In this document: positions 54,484-63,938 of the stretch, in pieces
Layout of the letters: each line of letters opens with the position of its first letter
Numbering within the stretch: the stretch's first letter is position 1
DNA from: Deltaproteobacteria bacterium
GTDB lineage: Bacteria; Desulfobacterota; DSM-4660; Desulfatiglandales; Desulfatiglandaceae
Direction: 5' to 3'
Assembly (NCBI GenBank): GCA_019307815.1
Contig: JAFDIV010000015.1
Span: 1 to 64,000, forward strand
DNA length: 64,000 nt
Position numbers and translations under genes: made by a program
Notes under the pieces: generated by a model
The model's database searches: none
Told to the model about the DNA's origin: nothing
What the model saw: only the letters and a program-made list of their open reading frames with translations

Positions 54484-55713
54484 TTATAGGGGCATGATTC
54501 TAACATATCTTTTTTTCCCAGCACGGAGCAACAGGGCCTGTTCACCCTTGGAATCCAGAGTGATCAACTGGTCAAAGGCCTGCAATCGTTCGCCATTAAC
54601 ATAGCCTCCTCCTTGGGCTATTAACCTCCGGGCATCTCCACGGCTTTTGCAAAGCCCGGACCTTTCAAAGAGAATATAGGCAGGTATTCCTTTGCGGAGT
54701 TCTTCCTCTTCAATCTCACAGGTGGGCACAGATTCGGCCTTGCCTAAAGACCCTGCACCAAAGAGCTGTCTGGATGCCTCGCGGGCCTTGGTGGCCTCCT
54801 CTATGCCGTGGCACAGCTTTGTGGCCTCAAAGGCCAATATCTCTTTTGCCTCGCGAAGGTCTTCACCCTTTAAGGAACCAAGGCGCCTGACCTCTTCCAT
54901 GGGAAGTAGGGTAAAGAGGGCCAGAAACCTTTCCACGTCACGGTCATCCTGGTTGATCCAATACTGATAATACTCATAAGGGGAGGTGAGGTTGGGATCG
55001 AGCCAGACCGCCCCTTTGTGGGTCTTGCCCATCTTGATACCTGAGGATGTGGTGAGTAACGGAAAAGTGATCCCATGGGCCGTCTCCCCTTCCAGTCGCC
55101 TGATCAGGTCCGTACCGGCCAAGATGTTTCCCCATTGGTCGTTGCCACCCATCTGGAGCCGGCAATCGTAGTGTTTGAACAGGTGCCAGAAGTCATATGC
55201 CTGAAGCAGCATATAGTTGAATTCAATAAAACTGAGGCCTGCCTCAAGCCTGACCTTATAACTTTCGGCTGCCAGCATCCTGTTGACGCTGAAGTGCCGT
55301 CCGATGTCCCGGAGGAATTCGATATAATTGAGCTTTGTCAGCCAATCGGCGTTATTTACCATCAGGGCCCTGCCTCCTTCAAAATCAAGAAAACGGGAAA
55401 GTTGCTGCTTAAGCCCCTTGGCATTTTCGTCAATTTCTTCACGGGACATCACCGGCCGCATCTCTGTTTTTCCGCTGGGGTCTCCCACAAGGGCGGTTCC
55501 ACCCCCAATGACCACGATGGGCCTATGGCCCGCTCGCTGCATATGCACAAGAGACATGATGGGTAACAGGCTTCCCACATGAAGGCTTTTGGCCGTTGGG
55601 TCAAAACCTATGTAACAGGTGGTGGGCTGTTCCAAAAGCCTGTGTACCTGGTCTCGATCCGTGATTTGCTCCAGAAATCCTCTTTCTTCAAAAAGCTCTA
55701 GCACATTTTCCAC
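54484..55713 (-). CDS. tyrS: Tyrosyl-tRNA synthetase
   Basis: 409 residues, class I synthetase. The HIGH-type motif is PTAKSLHVGSLLPI and the KMSKS-type motif is GIKMGKTHKGAVW. QAYDFWHLF and QMGGNDQWGN form the tyrosine site. A C-terminal S4 domain (residues 345-405, CKSRGDARRLIAQGGGYVNG) binds tRNA. Directly adjacent to the rodZ-like gene (1-nt gap). No T-box, as expected outside Gram-positives. Confidence 0.96.
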   Translation of the reverse strand: MENVLELFEERGFLEQITDRDQVHRLLEQPTTCYIGFDPTAKSLHVGSLLPIMSLVHMQRAGHRPIVVIGGGTALVGDPSGKTEMRPVMSREEIDENAKGLKQQLSRFLDFEGGRALMVNNADWLTKLNYIEFLRDIGRHFSVNRMLAAESYKVRLEAGLSFIEFNYMLLQAYDFWHLFKHYDCRLQMGGNDQWGNILAGTDLIRRLEGETAHGITFPLLTTSSGIKMGKTHKGAVWLDPNLTSPYEYYQYWINQDDRDVERFLALFTLLPMEEVRRLGSLKGEDLREAKEILAFEATKLCHGIEEATKAREASRQLFGAGSLGKAESVPTCEIEEEELRKGIPAYILFERSGLCKSRGDARRLIAQGGGYVNGERLQAFDQLITLDSKGEQALLLRAGKKRYVRIMPL

Positions 55714-55714
55714 G

Positions 55715-56641
55715 TTAACCCTCAGGTGACCTCCTTTCTTCCTTTTGGGGCAATGTCAGGTGTACAACCTTGCCCCTTTTACCCAATATGCCCAATGGCT
55801 TGCCGTTAAATTCCAGCTCAATACCCCCGGCATTTCCTATCATGATATCAAAAAGCCTCTGACCTTTCCACTGCGGCTGGCTGCCGGGCTCAAAAATATA
55901 CTCCTTGGGATCACCACCGTCTACAGACACCCTCATCCAGGTCCTTTCCTTTACATTTCCCTTGAGCACTAAGGTGGGCCTTGGGGGAGGTGTCGTGATG
56001 GCCTTTTCAGGCTCTGGCTCAGGTGCTGCGGGTTTTAAGGGCACTTTTTTTGCTTCCTGGGTTGGTACTATTTGAGGTCCTTTTTGAGGTTCTTTGGGCC
56101 CAACAAGGGTTTGTTTATGAGCCGGGGGCGGTGCAGGTTTCTCTGATACCTGGGTCCCGGTCGAGGGGGGGCTTTTGTCCTGTAGTCTGGCGGCTGGCTT
56201 CGGCTTTGAAGAAGTGACAGGGCGGGGAGGTTGTTGTATCCACCAAAAACCCAGGGCCATTGCCACTACGATGAGAAAGACAACTATAAGAGTACCTGAT
56301 TTTCTGGATCGTGACTCTGTTAATATAGGTTTAAATGGCTTCGAATGTTTGGGAACTTGTCTTTCATAAAGGTCGATCAACTCATCTTCATCTACCCCTA
56401 GCAATTTGGCATATGAGCGCAGAAAGCCTTTTACAAACACAGGAGATGGGAGGGCGTCCCATTGTTCTTTTTCCATGGCTTCTACCATGGAGATCCTGAC
56501 CCGTGTATGCTCAAAGACCTGTTCCAAGGTAAGGCCCTTTGCCTCTCTGGCCTCTTTTAAACGTTGGCCAAGACCCCCTTCGCCTTGATTATGGCCATGG
56601 GCATTGTCCACCTGTTCTTTCCGTGATTTGGATTTGACCAT
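55715..56641 (-). CDS. RodZ-like protein (HTH, one membrane helix, DUF4115)
   Basis: 308 residues. A cytosolic helix-turn-helix covers residues 20-90 (GQRLKEAREAKGLTLEQVFEHTRVR, FVKGFLRSYAKLLGVDEDEL). One membrane helix lies at about 113-131, then a Pro/Lys-rich linker (135-215), then a periplasmic DUF4115 domain (WMRVSVDGGDPKEYIFEPGSQ, NAGGIELEFNGKPLG). This is the RodZ layout, linking MreB to the cell wall. It lies between the PPIase genes and tyrS, a common deltaproteobacterial order. Confidence 0.88.
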   Translation of the reverse strand: MVKSKSRKEQVDNAHGHNQGEGGLGQRLKEAREAKGLTLEQVFEHTRVRISMVEAMEKEQWDALPSPVFVKGFLRSYAKLLGVDEDELIDLYERQVPKHSKPFKPILTESRSRKSGTLIVVFLIVVAMALGFWWIQQPPRPVTSSKPKPAARLQDKSPPSTGTQVSEKPAPPPAHKQTLVGPKEPQKGPQIVPTQEAKKVPLKPAAPEPEPEKAITTPPPRPTLVLKGNVKERTWMRVSVDGGDPKEYIFEPGSQPQWKGQRLFDIMIGNAGGIELEFNGKPLGILGKRGKVVHLTLPQKEERRSPEG

Positions 56642-56730
56642 TTTCCCTTACTCCCTATTGCTTCCTGAAGAGGGACCTGAGAGAAAGCAGTAAAAAGACC
56701 TGCAGCGCTGGGAAAGAATACTCAGGTCTT

Positions 56731-57705
56731 TCAGAAGCATACCTTGATATAAGCCTTGCTTCTGAGGTCCTTAATCCATGCGTAGTATCTCTTATCCACT
56801 TCCTGACGATACAGGATATCATAAATGGCTTCTTTTGCCTCCTCATAGGGCCTCACCGATCCACGGTATCGTCTGACCAGCTTTATGATTTGAACCCCGT
56901 TTGGCCTGAAGATTGGCTGGCTGACTTCTCCATCCTTTAGTCCTTGGATGGCCTTTAGAATCATGGGATCAAGCACCTTGGGATCCAAATCACCAATAAT
57001 TCCCCCTTGAGAGGCACCCGGTCCCTTTGAGTACTCCCTGGCGAGCTGGCCAAAGTCCTCTCCTTTTTTTAATCTTTCATAGATTACCTCAATCTTGTGC
57101 TTAAGGTGATCCATCTCCGCTTTGTCGTCGGCCTGTCTGATAGGAAGAAAGATCATAGCGAGCCTAAGGCTGCCCTTGACCTTGAACTGATCCAGATGCT
57201 CTTGGTAGTAAGCCCGAATATCTTTTTCCTTGATGATAATCTTTGATTTTACCTCATAGTTGATTAGCTGGAGTCGCTCAAGGTCGGTTTTCACCTTTTC
57301 TCTGTACTCCAAGTAACTCATGCCCTGGTTCTTCAGGGCTGCCACCAGGTCTTCCTGTGTGAGGTGATTGTCTCTTTTAATCTTTTCTATGGCTTCATCG
57401 ACCTCTTTGTCAGTGACCTTGATTCCCAGTTCTTGGATCTTTTTTTGGGTGATCTTTTCGTCAATGAGCATGTCAAGGATCTGTTGCCTGGTTTTCAGAT
57501 ACCTATTTTCATCTTTTCTTTTGAGCTCTGTTGGATCCATGCCGGTGAGCTGCCTCATCCGCTTGTTCAATTCATGGAGGGTGACCAGATCGTCTTCCAC
57601 TAATGCAACGATCCGGTTGCATACCTCCGCAGCCACGGGGAAGTTCAGAGAAAACAATGCCAATATTGTCACCAGTGCCACCAGGATCCTTTGTCTCTTA
57701 CCCAT
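56731..57705 (-). CDS. SurA-like periplasmic peptidyl-prolyl isomerase
   Basis: 324 residues with a cleavable signal peptide (to about residue 26, VAAEVC). An N-terminal SurA chaperone domain (VCNRIVALVEDDLVTLHELN) leads to one parvulin domain (about 170-275; FLPIRQADDKAEMDHL, AREYSKGPGASQGGIIGDLD, ISQP-like VSQPIF). A role in outer-membrane protein folding is expected. It overlaps the preceding PPIase gene by 8 bp. Confidence 0.88.
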   Translation of the reverse strand: MGKRQRILVALVTILALFSLNFPVAAEVCNRIVALVEDDLVTLHELNKRMRQLTGMDPTELKRKDENRYLKTRQQILDMLIDEKITQKKIQELGIKVTDKEVDEAIEKIKRDNHLTQEDLVAALKNQGMSYLEYREKVKTDLERLQLINYEVKSKIIIKEKDIRAYYQEHLDQFKVKGSLRLAMIFLPIRQADDKAEMDHLKHKIEVIYERLKKGEDFGQLAREYSKGPGASQGGIIGDLDPKVLDPMILKAIQGLKDGEVSQPIFRPNGVQIIKLVRRYRGSVRPYEEAKEAIYDILYRQEVDKRYYAWIKDLRSKAYIKVCF

Positions 57706-58672
57706 TTGGATGATCTGTCCTTTCTATGGTGTATTTGAAGACCTGTACCTTTGTTTGCCCCCTGATACGGTCAAGCCATTGCTTGAATTCCTTTTCACGG
57801 GCCTCTGCATAAAGTTTGGACTGGATCTGGGCCGCCACCTCTTTTAGGGGCTGCAGACCACCGGGTTCGACCTCCAGCACTTCAAATATATGATACCCAT
57901 AAGGGGATTTTACAATTGGACTTATTTTCCCCACGGGTAGAGAAAAGAGAACCTTTTCAATGGAAGGAACAAGCTGGCCTATTTCAACCCATCCTACTTC
58001 GCCACCATTGGCTGCTTCAGGTCCAAAGGAATAGAGCTTAGCCAGCTTATCCATTGGTTCTCCTTTTCGGAGCCTGTCAAGAGCAGCCTCTGCCTCTTTT
58101 TTCGAGCGGGTAACAATCTGGCGAAATCGCACCCTGGGGGCCCTTGTAAATGCCTTTATATGGGTTTTGTAATAGTTCGCGATTTGAGTGTGACTAGGAG
58201 GTAGTACATCTCTGGTAACCGCTTCAAAGACCTTTTTTCTTAAGATTTGCCTCTTCAATGATTTTTTCCAGTGGTCAAAATCCACATAACCATGCAAGAG
58301 AGTTTCCTGGAAGCTTTGATCTGGATAATCTTTTTTGATCTCTTGTACCGCCTTAAGCACCTCATCCTCAGAGACGGAGATGCCCTCTTTTTTCGCATAC
58401 CCTTCAATGAGATAGTACTCAATGATTGCTTGGAGGAGGGGGCCCTCCAGGCGGAAGGTTTCTGAATCAGGGTCTATTAGGCCGGCGCTTTGGACAAGGA
58501 CGTCTTCCCTCAATTGATCCAGGCCAATTTTCTTGGCTCCCACTATGAGAGCAATCCTATCATCTTTGCCCTGGCTGCGGTTGCAGCCTGATACAGGGAT
58601 CATACAGAGTATAAAAGATATGAAAGCAAAGACCGCGGCTCGGCCTAGCCTGGTTTTCATTGCCTTATCCAT
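57698..58672 (-). CDS. PpiC/SurA-like peptidyl-prolyl isomerase lipoprotein
   Basis: 324 residues with a lipobox (IPVSGC, Cys30). SurA-type N-domain helices follow, then a parvulin domain (about 170-290; RVRFRQIVTRSKKEAEAAL, KLYSFGPEAANGGEVGWVE, PIVKSPYGYHIFEVLE). It is paired with the next SurA-like gene, suggesting two cooperating envelope chaperones, one lipid-anchored and one soluble. It lies 129 nt downstream of mfd. Confidence 0.88.
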   Translation of the reverse strand: MDKAMKTRLGRAAVFAFISFILCMIPVSGCNRSQGKDDRIALIVGAKKIGLDQLREDVLVQSAGLIDPDSETFRLEGPLLQAIIEYYLIEGYAKKEGISVSEDEVLKAVQEIKKDYPDQSFQETLLHGYVDFDHWKKSLKRQILRKKVFEAVTRDVLPPSHTQIANYYKTHIKAFTRAPRVRFRQIVTRSKKEAEAALDRLRKGEPMDKLAKLYSFGPEAANGGEVGWVEIGQLVPSIEKVLFSLPVGKISPIVKSPYGYHIFEVLEVEPGGLQPLKEVAAQIQSKLYAEAREKEFKQWLDRIRGQTKVQVFKYTIERTDHPNG

Positions 58673-58801
58673 GCGCCTTGGCCCAATCCAAAGAGGTTTT
58701 AGGGGCTTTTTGATGATGCTTAAATTCTCAGATTAGCATCTGTAAGAGAAATTGCAAAGAATTTTTCAGAAGCCCGACAGGCGGCCACCTCGTTTTTTGA
58801 C

Positions 58802-61800
58802 CTACTGGGATGCCTCTTGAAGGGAATGGATTTCATGGAGTACCCTGGATAAGATTTGCTGAGGCCTTATTGCAGGTGTTCTTATCTGAAGCCGGGATGG
58901 GGAGAGAAAACGGAATGTGGCCGATTTGGACAAGGTCATTTTTACAAGTCGCTCAGGGTCCAGGGTATTGGACTGCGCAAAGGTCAGAGTAATATTTGAC
59001 TGCCCTGCATCAAGTCGAGTGATTCCCAGTTGTCTGAGCACCAGGCGTAAGGAAACGAGCTGGAAAAGATTTTCAACCTCCTCGGGCAGAGGCCCGAAAC
59101 GGTCTATAACCTCTTCCTTTAGGCGCTCCAGTTGCCCCCCTTCCCGTACTGTGGAAAGCCGGCGATAAAGATTGAGCCTGATGTCCATATCACCAATATA
59201 TTGCTCAGGCAGTCGTGCAGGTACCGGCACATTGATTTCAGGATCAGGGATCTCTTGCCATTGCTCACCCTTCAGCTCTGCCACCGCCTGTTCAATTAAT
59301 TTCAAGTAAAGCTCATAGCCGATAGCTGAGATGTGGCCGGACTGGGCAAAGCCCAAGATATTTCCCCCTCCCCTGATCTTGAGGTCGTGCATAGCCAATT
59401 GTAAGCCAGCGCCCATGTGGGAAAAGTCCATAAGGGCCTTCAGTCTTTTTTCTGCCTCCTTGGTCATCTTGGAACCATTGGAGTAAAGAAGATAGGCATA
59501 GGCCTTTTCCTTAGCCCTTCCTACCCTGCCTCTGAGTTGATAGATCTGGGCAAGTCCGAGTCGCTCCACCTCGGTGATGATGATAGTATTTGCTGTGGGA
59601 ATGTCGAGCCCCGATTCAATAATGGTGGAACACACTAACACATCGATTTCTCTGCTCAGGAATCGGAGCATGGTCTCTTCCAACTCCCTCTCTCGCATCT
59701 GGCCGTGGGCAATGGCTATTTGGGCGAAGGGCACAAGCCTCCGGAGATCTTCGGCGCATGCTTCAATGGTTTGAACCCTATTGTGCACGTAGAAAATCTG
59801 GCCTTCCCTGTCCAGCTCCTGTTGAATGGCTCGGATGATAAGATCTTCATCATAGGGCGAGAGGGTGGTTTGTATGGCAAGCCGGTCTTCGGGTGGTGTT
59901 TCAATAATACTCAGATCTCTTACGCCTGTCATAGACAGTTGCAAGGTTCGGGGTATGGGAGTTGCTGTCAAGGCCAGGACATCCACAAGGGCTCGATATC
60001 GCTTTAGGCTCTCCTTTTGTTTCACTCCAAAACGCTGCTCTTCGTCAATAATGAGAAGGCCAAGGTCATAAAAACTCACATCCCTTTGGAGCAGTCGATG
60101 GGTGCCGATTACGATGTCAATGGTCCCTGAGCGCAGCCCGGCCAGAATCTCGGTTTGCTCTTTTTTTGTCTTAAATCGGCTTAGAAGCCCTACCCTAATA
60201 CCATAAGGCTTCATCCTTGTAGCAAACGTATCATAGTGCTGTTCGGCCAGGACCGTGGTGGGTACTAGGACGGCAACTTGTTTTCCATCTGATACGGCCT
60301 TAAATGCGGCCCTGAGGGCAACTTCCGTTTTTCCAAATCCTACATCCCCACATATGAGACGATCCATAGGGCGATCAGAGGTCATGTCATTGAGTACTTC
60401 CTCGATGGCCCTTATTTGATCAGGCGTCTCCTCGTGCTCAAATGTGGCCTCAAATTCCTTGAATAGGGTGTCAGGAGGGGAAAAGGCAAAGCCCTTTTTA
60501 TGTGTACGCAATGCATACAGGTCAATTAACTGCTTTGCAATTTCTTTAATAGAGCGCTTGGCCCTCTGTTTTGCCACGTTCCAGGATCTGCCGCCCAAGC
60601 GGTCCAGCTTGGGTTCCTTGTCATCAGCACCGAGATATTTTTGCAACATACCGATACGGTCGGCGGGAATGTATAGCTTGTCATTACCTGCGTACTGGAT
60701 TAACAAGAAATCACTGGCTCTGCCGTTCACTACCATTTTAAAAAGCCCGCCATAGCGTCCAATGCCATGCTCCTCGTGTACCACAAGATCGCCCTCACTA
60801 AGCTGGCTAAGGCTTGACCACCGCAAGGGGGGCTGTTCCCCTGTTTTTCGCATCCTGGGCTGAGGTCTCTTGGGGCCGAAGATCTCATCCTCAGTGATTA
60901 CAAACAAGGACATCTGGGGCCAGACAAAGCCCCTGGAAAGCTTCCCTACGCACACATACAAACCCCGCCTCATGGGGATGGTGTTCCAGGCCTTCACAAC
61001 ACGATTTACCGAGACACCATAATTTTCCAGGATTTGCACCAGCCGCTTGGCCTGCTTTTCCGTCCTTGTCACGATAACCACACAACCACCGGAGGCAACC
61101 CAGCTTGAAACCCTTTGGGCAAGGGGGGCCATGGAAATTCGCCCTTTCCCTTCCATGACGAGATCCAGTTCATGGTCCACGGGCTGTACGGGTTTTATGG
61201 AAAGAAGAAGCTGGGGCTGAGCCTGGTGGGAAAAATCCAATGGGCTGAAATGAACCTGCTGAAACCGCTCGCACTGGGCCTTCAGCTCGCTGAGGGAGAT
61301 AAGCACTCCTTCGGTCTCAGGAAACGGAATCCCTTTTTTGGATGCCTCTTTACGGTAGTGTTGTTTGTCCTTTTCATATCGAGTCTTCGTTGACTCGTAG
61401 GCAGGTGTTATTCTGTGAGGGTCAAAGATCACAAGGAGGGCATCCGAGGGCATGTAGTCAAAGAGGCTGTCCAAGTCTTCATAAAAATGGGTGATCCACC
61501 CCTCAATACCAGGGAAGTAGGCCGCCCCGTCCCCTTGAGCCGATGGGAGCCTTCCCATGGTCCTTGCCTTTTCCAGATTCTTTATCCCAGTCAGGACTTC
61601 GCGGCACGGGATCACTACACATTCGTCCAGCGGGGCCAAGGATCTTTGGCTAAGGGAATCAAAATATCTCATGGACTCAAGGAGATCCCCCCAGAACTCT
61701 AGCCGAATAGGGTTGGGGTGAAGGGGGGGGAACAGATCCAATATGCTGCCTCTTACGGCATACTCACCCCTTTCCTCAACCAGTGAGGAGCGGCGGTATC

Positions 61801-62296
61801 CAGATGTCTCAAGATATCTTATAAGGGAATCCCTATGGATTTCCTCTCCGGTTTCAAGGAGCTCTATGGCCTTGAGAAAAGAGTGTTTGGGCAAGGCCTT
61901 AAAGACGACGGCATCAATTGAGGATATGACTACTGCCCTCCCGTGGTTGAGGAGATGATAAAGGGATTCAAGCCTGGCCGTGATGATCTCCTGATGGGGG
62001 CTTAATCCACTCAAAGGGGATATATCATAGGGGGAGAATAGGCTTAGTCGGGTTTCAGATCCTCCTTCTTGAGATTCTTCGGACATGAAGAAGCGGAGTT
62101 GATTGAAGACCCTAGAGGCCTCTTTCTGTTCGGGTAGTAGGGCCAGACAAGGGCGTCTGAGTCGTGACAAAAACTGATTAAAGAAGAAGGATAGTGCTGT
62201 GTCGGACAATCCCCGCACAGAAATGAGCCTTAATCCGTGCTCCACCCCCTTGGTCAGTTCCTGCAGAACGGTTTTTGGATCTTCCATAGCCTTCAT
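58802..62296 (-). CDS. mfd: Transcription-repair coupling factor
   Basis: 1164 residues from the ATG at 62296; a TTG nine codons earlier is less likely. Order: UvrB-homology N-domains (about 1-350, with RLEFWGDLLESMRYFD), the RNA polymerase interaction domain (about 470-550, GDLVVHEEHGIGRYGG), helicase motifs with Walker A GDVGFGKTEVALRAAF and DEEQ in IIDEEQRFGVKQKE, the QLRGRVGR motif VI, and a C-terminal TRCF domain. It removes stalled RNA polymerase and recruits UvrA. Full length and intact. Confidence 0.96.
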   Translation of the reverse strand: MKAMEDPKTVLQELTKGVEHGLRLISVRGLSDTALSFFFNQFLSRLRRPCLALLPEQKEASRVFNQLRFFMSEESQEGGSETRLSLFSPYDISPLSGLSPHQEIITARLESLYHLLNHGRAVVISSIDAVVFKALPKHSFLKAIELLETGEEIHRDSLIRYLETSGYRRSSLVEERGEYAVRGSILDLFPPLHPNPIRLEFWGDLLESMRYFDSLSQRSLAPLDECVVIPCREVLTGIKNLEKARTMGRLPSAQGDGAAYFPGIEGWITHFYEDLDSLFDYMPSDALLVIFDPHRITPAYESTKTRYEKDKQHYRKEASKKGIPFPETEGVLISLSELKAQCERFQQVHFSPLDFSHQAQPQLLLSIKPVQPVDHELDLVMEGKGRISMAPLAQRVSSWVASGGCVVIVTRTEKQAKRLVQILENYGVSVNRVVKAWNTIPMRRGLYVCVGKLSRGFVWPQMSLFVITEDEIFGPKRPQPRMRKTGEQPPLRWSSLSQLSEGDLVVHEEHGIGRYGGLFKMVVNGRASDFLLIQYAGNDKLYIPADRIGMLQKYLGADDKEPKLDRLGGRSWNVAKQRAKRSIKEIAKQLIDLYALRTHKKGFAFSPPDTLFKEFEATFEHEETPDQIRAIEEVLNDMTSDRPMDRLICGDVGFGKTEVALRAAFKAVSDGKQVAVLVPTTVLAEQHYDTFATRMKPYGIRVGLLSRFKTKKEQTEILAGLRSGTIDIVIGTHRLLQRDVSFYDLGLLIIDEEQRFGVKQKESLKRYRALVDVLALTATPIPRTLQLSMTGVRDLSIIETPPEDRLAIQTTLSPYDEDLIIRAIQQELDREGQIFYVHNRVQTIEACAEDLRRLVPFAQIAIAHGQMRERELEETMLRFLSREIDVLVCSTIIESGLDIPTANTIIITEVERLGLAQIYQLRGRVGRAKEKAYAYLLYSNGSKMTKEAEKRLKALMDFSHMGAGLQLAMHDLKIRGGGNILGFAQSGHISAIGYELYLKLIEQAVAELKGEQWQEIPDPEINVPVPARLPEQYIGDMDIRLNLYRRLSTVREGGQLERLKEEVIDRFGPLPEEVENLFQLVSLRLVLRQLGITRLDAGQSNITLTFAQSNTLDPERLVKMTLSKSATFRFLSPSRLQIRTPAIRPQQILSRVLHEIHSLQEASQ

Positions 62297-62545
62297 TATT
62301 GCGAGCTTTATAGGTAATACCAAATAATGATAGTTCTATATGGGTATTTAGCCTACCAAACCCTTGTCAGTATGACAATCCCAAGTCTGTGAAGGTATAT
62401 CTCTTCTGTAGGCAGTAGAACACGTAGGGGATAGGGGATTAGGACAAGAATAGTCCTTCCCCTTTGCAGCTTCCTATTTGCCAACCACAAAGGAGTTGGC
62501 TCCAGTCTTTTATGGAAGGTATCAGAATGGATCTAATGGGTTTTG

Positions 62546-62833
62546 TTAACCATACAAGTATCTGGCATACTGGGTTTTTTCTCCCAGGAGTGCGTCAATC
62601 TTGTCTTGAATCTCGGCCCTTTGCTTGCTATCGGCCCATTTTTCCCAGTCTTCCAGGCTTTGCCATGTACTGATTACTAGGTACTCTTCTGGATTGTCGA
62701 TATTGCGTAAGGTCTCCCCTGAAATGTATCCCGGTTGCGCGGTAGCGAGTGCCCGCAATTGAACGAGAAGGGGTAATAGTTCTGCCTCTTTTTCCTTGGC
62801 AACCGTCCTTTTGATTATAATCTTGACTGCCAT
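62546..62833 (-). CDS. Antibiotic-biosynthesis-monooxygenase (ABM) domain protein
   Basis: 95 residues from ATG 62833, which has GGAGG upstream. A dimeric alpha/beta ferredoxin-like ABM fold: AVKIIIKRTVAKEKEAELLP, ATAQPGYISGETLR and YLVISTWQSLEDWEKWADS. Members include small monooxygenases and heme-degrading enzymes; no specific function can be assigned. Stand-alone gene. Confidence 0.85.
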   Translation of the reverse strand: MAVKIIIKRTVAKEKEAELLPLLVQLRALATAQPGYISGETLRNIDNPEEYLVISTWQSLEDWEKWADSKQRAEIQDKIDALLGEKTQYARYLYG

Positions 62834-63191
62834 ATGCTCGCCTCCTTTCCATGAATCTGGGTGATGTCCACATGCCCTTTGTGCCATACACCTGCAGGAG
62901 CTATTGGATGATGAGCAAGATGTCTCTCATATCGCGGGAAGCTACTATATTTCACACGGTATCAAGGACCGGGGTCACCTAAGGGTTTTATCAAGTAATT
63001 TGGGTTGTGGTTACTCAAAATTATGATAGACAATAACTCGCAAGTTTTCTAGAGTTTATCATATTTAGATGAAATGTAAATTCAAAAAACCTTATGAACT
63101 TGTGGGAACTCAAGGCCAGAGGGCCCTGGGGGTATCTAGCTCGCGGAGGCAGTAGGTTAAACTGAAGGCTTCTAAGAAACAGCATAAACAC

Positions 63192-63293
63192 AATGTCAAA
63201 TGCCAAATTTCAAATGTTAAAACTCCGCTATTTTGGACATTAGGGCATTTGAAATTCATCCGCCACACTTCATAGGCGGATTAATTTGACATT
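63192..63293. repeat. Nested inverted-repeat element
   Basis: The outer arms AATGTCAAAT (63192-63201) and ATTTGACATT (63284-63293), and the inner arms AATTTCAAATG (63206-63216) and CATTTGAAATT (63246-63256), are perfect reverse complements. A further hairpin ATCCGCC/GGCGGAT (63258-63264 / 63275-63281) sits inside. The layout resembles a small non-autonomous repeat element. No coding content. Confidence 0.7.
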
Positions 63294-63317
63294 CGACGGA
63301 GAAGAAATTTATCGCTT

Positions 63318-63347
63318 CGCCTGCCTGTGGCCTGCCCGATGCAGGCG
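63318..63347. repeat. CGCCTGC...GCAGGCG palindrome
   Basis: Seven-bp perfect arms (63318-63324 and 63341-63347) in a GC-rich patch, adjoining the nested repeat. Related in sequence to the palindromes at 9966 and 29297. Confidence 0.5.
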
Positions 63348-63494
63348 GGCACGGAGGCTCCAAATGACAAGATGTAGCTGTTTCTTTCATGAATTACCCG
63401 GAAGGCTGCCGTCTGGGTAGGTTGCGCACCGCTGATAGCTTCACTTAGCAGGCCTAATTCAAGCAGGTGGCAATGGAAACAGGGAAGGGCTGTC

Positions 63495-63737
63495 ATGGGG
63501 GAATACATAAAGGTAGTTATCATTGATAATGATATTGAGGCATTGCTTTTGGCCTCAATACTTGAGGAGAGGGGAATCCCCCATGTTATGCGTTCATACT
63601 ATGACACGGCCTATGACGGGTTGTTCCAGACACAAAAGGGATGGGGGCATGTCAGTGCCCCAAGGGAGTATGCAGATGAAATAAAAGAGATTCTTTCTGA
63701 TATCAGGGAGAAGGCCACTCGGGGCGATGGTGTATAG
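63495..63737 (+). CDS. Small DUF2007-like putative signal-transducing protein
   Basis: 80 residues of alpha/beta (ferredoxin-like) pattern: VVIIDNDIEALLLASILEERGIPHVMRSYYD, GWGHVSAPREYADEIKEILSDI. DUF2007 proteins share the early ALLLASILEERGIP segment and the C-terminal helix; no activity is known. GGAAACAGGGAAGGG upstream offers an SD. Stand-alone. Confidence 0.7.
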   Translation: MGEYIKVVIIDNDIEALLLASILEERGIPHVMRSYYDTAYDGLFQTQKGWGHVSAPREYADEIKEILSDIREKATRGDGV

Positions 63738-63764
63738 AAAATTGCACGATTTCATGTCAGAAAT

Positions 63765-63792
63765 TTGACAAAAGATACGGTCCCTTTATTCT
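63765..63792 (+). promoter_or_regulatory. Predicted sigma-70 promoter
   Basis: TTGACA (63765-63770), 16 nt, TATTCT (63787-63792). It could drive a gene beginning near 63939 that runs off the right edge. Confidence 0.4.
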
Positions 63793-63938
63793 TAAGGGGG
63801 GTGGAGGTGGAATTTTTTTGGGATAAGCTGGCAAGAGAATATTGAGTAAAAAGCTTTAAGAATAAGGCATAGCGTGCCGCAGGGCTTATTCCCTTGAGAC
63901 GTATATAGGGATGTCTTATTGATTGGGATGAGGCGGTG

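Larger units (their letters stand above)
62834..63494. other. Long intergenic region with repeats
   Basis: 661 nt without a convincing gene. The left half (62834-63180) shows no motif I recognise; the right half contains the nested inverted repeats and GC palindrome listed separately. It may carry promoters for the genes on both sides. Confidence 0.6.
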
